Shown: positions 17,767 through 21,141 of the stretch, one piece after another
Position numbering within the stretch: the first letter of the stretch is position 1
Layout of the letters: the number at the start of each line of letters is the position of its first letter
From: Plantago elongata
Lineage: Eukaryota > Streptophyta > Magnoliopsida > Lamiales > Plantaginaceae
NCBI GenBank assembly: GCA_036897095.1
Contig: JAYMSP010003092.1
Location: 1-21,141 of the forward strand
Direction: 5' to 3'
DNA length: 21,141 nt
The notes under the pieces: model-generated
Seen by the model: the letters and a program-made list of their open reading frames with translations, nothing else
Told to the model about the DNA's origin: nothing
Database searches by the model: none
Position numbers and translations under genes: made by a program

Positions 17767-18423
17767 GTGAAAAAAATACTTGTTAGACCATGTCACTCAA
17801 AACTTGAAGGAAAGAACTAAATCCTGATCATCATGTGACTAGGAATTGTAAAGAGAATAACTATATTGTTAATGGGAAATGGAATTCATTATTGATACAA
17901 AAGCTACTATATGTTCCGAGAATTTTGATTATGGATTAGGTTGTCTTTTTGGAATCAGGTTCTATTTAAGAGGCCAGATACATTAACTATTGATGATTAT
18001 CTGGTTGAAATTTGAATACACTTACAAGACATGTTGGAACTACAGTACAGATCATAAGAAACTGAAAGAGGATTTGGACAGATTGAAGGCAATTTTGGTA
18101 CCCAGAATCTTTGTGTGAGCTAAGTTGGATTGACTTTTTGCTTCTTATTGAAGTTATTATCTTCACTATTCAGTGTAATTTAATAAGGAAATTTCAATTA
18201 CTCAGTCACTTCTCTATTGGGCATAAAAATGGTGCAGGAATGTAACTAGTGTGGACTGGGATTCACCCAATCTTGTTAAATAATTACGTTTTAAATTACT
18301 CGTTACTTACTCCTTGAAATATAGAATGGAGGAATGTGATTAATATGTAACATATGCTTAGGTTGTTTGAATTTTTGATCTTGACCTCGCATTGAAATGC
18401 TTGCCTATTGCCTTGTGTTGGTA
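17767..18423. other. 3' flank of the DUF1677 gene, no further gene seen
   Basis: This should contain the 3' UTR and polyadenylation region of the DUF1677 gene; no canonical AATAAA stands out. The rest is AT-rich without protein features. An open stretch from 18392 is a chance frame running into the GC-rich patch and the copia fragment. Confidence 0.45.
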
Positions 18424-18522
18424 TAGGGTACGTAAGACTATCCACAATGGGGACGTCGTGACGTGGCGTCATGGCCGACGATGTGCCGTGGCGCCCCCAA
18501 CGGGCCCCGTAAGACGCGTCGT
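18424..18522. mobile_element. GC-rich patch resembling the end of a DNA transposon
   Basis: About 100 bp with much higher GC content than either side starts around GTACGTAAGACTATCCACAA and runs GGGGACGTCGTGACGTGG to the abrupt start of copia-like coding text. 'CTATCCACAATGGGG' resembles terminal sequences common in eudicot Harbinger-type elements and MITEs in my memory. Only one end is visible, so neither inverted repeats nor target duplication can be checked here. Confidence 0.35.
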
Positions 18523-19150
18523 CCTAGTGGGATTAGATGAATCCTATTCCCATCTGTGTAGGAACTCCTCTTGCAGAAACCACTATCAACATTGTCACAA
18601 GTGTATTCAATTCTGCTTCAAGAAGAATCACAAAGATCACTCTTTCAACATGCTACTCCTCATCCTTTGGATTCAGCTGCTATGGTGAGCAGAATCACCA
18701 CATCATACAGGCCTCCTCATGCCAGATATGGAGGCTCTCAAGCTTCAACTGCAGCTCCTCAACAGTTCAGACATTTACAGAAGGATAAACCAAAAAGGAA
18801 ATGCTTGCACTGTGGCTTGAGTAATCATACACAAGAATCATGTTTCCAACTCATTGGCTACCCACCTGGTTGGAAACAACCAAGTAAATTTGGTAAGGTA
18901 TCCACTGCAAATGCTGCTGAAACTTACCATACTAATATGTTTACTCAGCCTGCAGCTAATCCTATCTTGGATCCAACACTTTACCATCAATTCAACCAAT
19001 TCAACCATTTTCTGGCATTCCAACAACACTCAAGTGCTAATTCGGCAGCACCTGCTTACCATTCAGCCAACATTGCAGTTGCTACGCTACCTCCTTCAAC
19101 TGCAGATATTGTTCCTTCAAGTTTGCATGGAATGTCATACTGTTTTCATG
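18523..19150 (+). pseudogene. Copia element 2 gag, 3' part
   Basis: GLDESYSHL is followed, after a frame change near 18565, by LSQVYSILLQEESQRS, the usual plant copia gag motif. Then come SYRPPHARYGG and a zinc knuckle KCLHCGLSNHTQESC (18801-18843), which keeps the C-x2-C-x4-H-x4-C pattern, followed by FQLIGYPPGWK. A Gln/Asn/Thr-rich spacer leads to the protease. The first half of gag is missing. Confidence 0.87.
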
Positions 19151-19500
19151 TTATGCATAGCAAACAAACTCAGTCATGGATAGTGGATACAGGTGCCATT
19201 GATCACATGACATGTGATTTATCTCTATTTCACCAATCTCCAAAACCTGTTATTGTTGCAATCAAACTACCAAATAACAACTCCACAATTGCAACATTCA
19301 TGGGAGATATTATTCTATCTGATGATTTAACACTGATGAATGTTCTTTATGTTCCCAGTTTCACCTATAACCTTCTATCCATTAGCAGCTTAACTAAGAA
19401 ATCTGCATGTAATGTGTTGTTTACTGCTAACTCTTGTTTCCTCTTGAATGCTAAAGATGTAAACCTGCAGGCCCTGCTGTCATCCAGAAAGATTGGACAT
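19150..19500 (+). pseudogene. Copia element 2 protease (retropepsin)
   Basis: SWIVDTGAIDHMTCD holds the catalytic Asp in DTGA (codon 19186-19188), intact. It continues LFHQSPKP, LSDDLTLMNVLYVPSFTYNLLSISSLTK, typical of copia proteases. It lies in the same open frame as gag and the start of integrase. It could fold, but the polyprotein around it is broken. Confidence 0.88.
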
Positions 19501-19599
19501 GCTGAGCAGAGAGATGGCTTATATCACCTGAGTTTCAACTTTTCTGATTTTAGTGATGTTCTTTCTTCTGTCACTTCACATGACTTGAGTGCAAATTCC

Positions 19600-20274
19600 A
19601 CAAAATCACAAGATGTACAATTGTGGCATACTAGACTAGGCCATGCATCCATGAAATGTCTGTCATCTATTCCAGAATTAGCATTAAAATGCAATGTAAA
19701 ACACCACTGTACAATCTGTCATTTTGCTAAGCACAAGAGAAATGAATTCCCTGTTACTGACACACACTCTTCTGCTATATCTGATCTTGTTCACTGTGAT
19801 ATATGGGGACCTTACTCTACACTTAGTCATCAAGGTCATAGATACTTTTTAACCATTGTTGATGATTACAGTAGATGCACATGGATATACTTAATGACAG
19901 CAAAATCTGAAGTAAAGACACATCTGCTCAATTTCTACAAACTTGTGCAGACTTAGTTTAATAAATCCATTAAGTGTATTAGAACTGATAATGGTGTTGA
20001 ACATCCTAAAAGACTTCTACAATTGTCATGGCATAATTCATCAAACCACTTGCATTTACACTCCCCAGCAAAATGGAATTGTTGAAAGAAAACATCAACA
20101 CCTCCTTCAAGTTGCTAGAGCTTTGATGTTTCAATCTAACATTCCATTGATTTACTGGTCTGATTGCATCTTAACAGCAGCTCACATTATTAACAGGTTG
20201 CCTGCTGAGGTACTCAAGAATCAAACTCCATTTCAAATGCTCCATGGGAAACCTGATATACATATGACCATTTT
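19600..20274 (+). pseudogene. Copia element 2 integrase, interrupted
   Basis: The pre-integrase zinc region is LWHTRLGHASMKCL with CTICHFAKHKRNEFP, so all HHCC ligands are present. The core has Asp in LVHCDIWGP (19798-19800), Asp in IRTDNGVE (19987-19989) and Glu in [12 protein letters not shown] (20084-20086), so the DDE triad is conserved. A TAG at 19954-19956 replaces an expected Gln, and the frame shifts once between the two Asp/Glu motifs (about 20010). The piece 19943-20320 carries the Glu part ([64 protein letters not shown]). Confidence 0.88.
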
Positions 20275-21141
20275 AGAACCTTTGGTTGCCTTTGTTATTG
20301 CAGTACCATTAAGGAACTGAGAAATAAGTTTGATTCAAGGGCAGAAAAATGTGTTCTCCTTGGTTATCATTTGGGTATAAAAGGATACAAGCTGCTAAAT
20401 CTGAAAACCAAGAAAGTTATCATCTCTAGAGATATCAAATTTTATGAATCAATATTTCCTTTTCAGTTAAATGACAGCTCTGTGCATACACCATCTCAGC
20501 CTTTGCATAATTCTAATCTGCAGATACATCAGGATGAGTTTTGTGATATTCAGTTACAATCATCTATATATATGCTTGCTTCAAGTTTGAATGACAAACC
20601 AACTATCTCCTCCAATCCACCTGATCTAACTGAAGAACAAACAATTCAACCTTCTTTACAGGATGAAATTAGTTCTCACACTTCTTCTATTTCATCAGGT
20701 TCACACACTCCAGCTGCTTTAGCTCAGGAACAAGTTGATGAGCCTGAAGAAGAAGATGCCTGCAGAAGATCATCCATAATCAGATCACCGCCTGCTCACC
20801 TGAGTATTTATGACATCAAACTTCCACCCTCTCTTTTACCTTCTTCTACTATGCATGCTTCAGTTTTATACCCAATTTCAAAATACTTATCTGCAGAACA
20901 CTTATCACCACCTCATCTTGCTTTTACTACTGCTATCACTACTGATGTTGAACCAAGAACATATAAACAAGCTGCTAAAGTTTCAGCTTGGCAAAATTCT
21001 ATGAACACTGAACTCAAAGCCTTAGAACAAACCAATACCTGGTCTCTAGTTAACTTGCCTGCCGATAAGCACCTTATTGGTTGTAAATGGGTATTTAGAA
21101 TTAAACATAAGGCTGATGGATCCATAGAAAGGTATAAAGCT
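20275..21141 (+). pseudogene. Copia element 2 integrase tail and start of reverse transcriptase (partial)
   Basis: A frame change near 20260 is followed by 289 codons that stay open to the window edge but have no early ATG. They begin RTFGCLCYC and [31 protein letters not shown], the conserved copia integrase C-terminus. A Ser/Pro/Gln-rich linker follows, and then the RT start: [64 protein letters not shown]. The catalytic RT motifs and everything 3' lie beyond the window. Confidence 0.88.

Larger units (their letters stand above)
18523..21141 (+). mobile_element. Ty1-copia element 2, 5'-truncated, runs off the window
   Basis: Copia gag text begins abruptly at about 18523 (LVGLDESYSHL), in mid-gag, with no LTR, primer-binding site or gag start before it. 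It proceeds through zinc knuckle, protease, pre-integrase, integrase and the start of RT, still open at the window end. Sequence differs from element 1 throughout, so it is a separate family. Frames are broken near 18565, at 19954, near 20010 and near 20260. It is less decayed than element 1: the 461-codon stretch 18571-19956 is intact. Confidence 0.9.

Noticed and set aside
18392..18688. Open frame of 98 codons spanning the GC-rich patch and copia start
   Set aside because: Chance read-through of a junction between unrelated sequences; the copia part is in the wrong frame after 18565.
1..21141. tRNA, rRNA or other structured RNA gene
   Set aside because: No cloverleaf, box A/B pairs or rRNA segments recognised on either strand by eye.

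Overview
This window is plant nuclear DNA, almost certainly from a eudicot. It is AT-rich, carries GT-AG introns, and is dominated by decayed retrotransposons of classic plant types (Ty1-copia, and L1-type LINEs with a DUF4283 ORF1 and a 3' RNase H). It also holds one plant-specific DUF1677 gene. I cannot name the species. There is no bacterial or phage signal. All recognisable coding sequence is on the plus strand.

Layout. (1) 1-6588: a degenerate Ty1-copia element. Its 5' LTR is cut by the window edge (1-583). The gag-pol region (about 659-5035) is broken by frameshifts and stops but keeps the full order gag, protease, integrase, reverse transcriptase (RT), RNase H. A noncoding tail and polypurine tract precede a 3' LTR at 5626-6588. 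A roughly 240-bp AGCT-rich insert that looks like a small TIR (terminal inverted repeat) element sits in gag (1593-1832). (2) 6589-12973: a broken L1-type LINE with DUF4283/zinc-knuckle ORF1, then endonuclease, RT, zf-RVT and RNase H in ORF2, ending in an A9 tail. The copia 3' LTR abuts the DUF4283 core directly, so the copia probably landed inside this LINE and the LINE's 5' part should lie left of the window. (3) 12974-15066: noncoding DNA with a 26-base G run, a GC-rich patch of unknown origin, and a probable minus-strand LINE 3' end near 14090-14360. (4) 15067-16143: a 5'-truncated fragment of a second plus-strand LINE (zf-RVT plus RNase H). (5) 16144-17766: the only credible host gene, a two-coding-exon DUF1677 protein of 183 residues, with TATA and CCAAT boxes and an intron in its 5' UTR. 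(6) 18424-18522: a short GC-rich patch resembling a DNA-transposon end, joined to (7) 18523-21141: a second, different Ty1-copia element that lacks its 5' LTR and 5' gag and runs off the window end inside RT.

None of the transposable elements looks autonomous. Catalytic or metal-binding residues are lost in several places (copia RT motif A, copia protease, LINE RT box, LINE endonuclease). I found no convincing new biological system. The most useful second looks are the nested copia-in-LINE junction, the TIR insert in gag, a splice-site pattern in the LTR that would remove the primer-binding region, and the junction between the GC-rich patch and the second copia.
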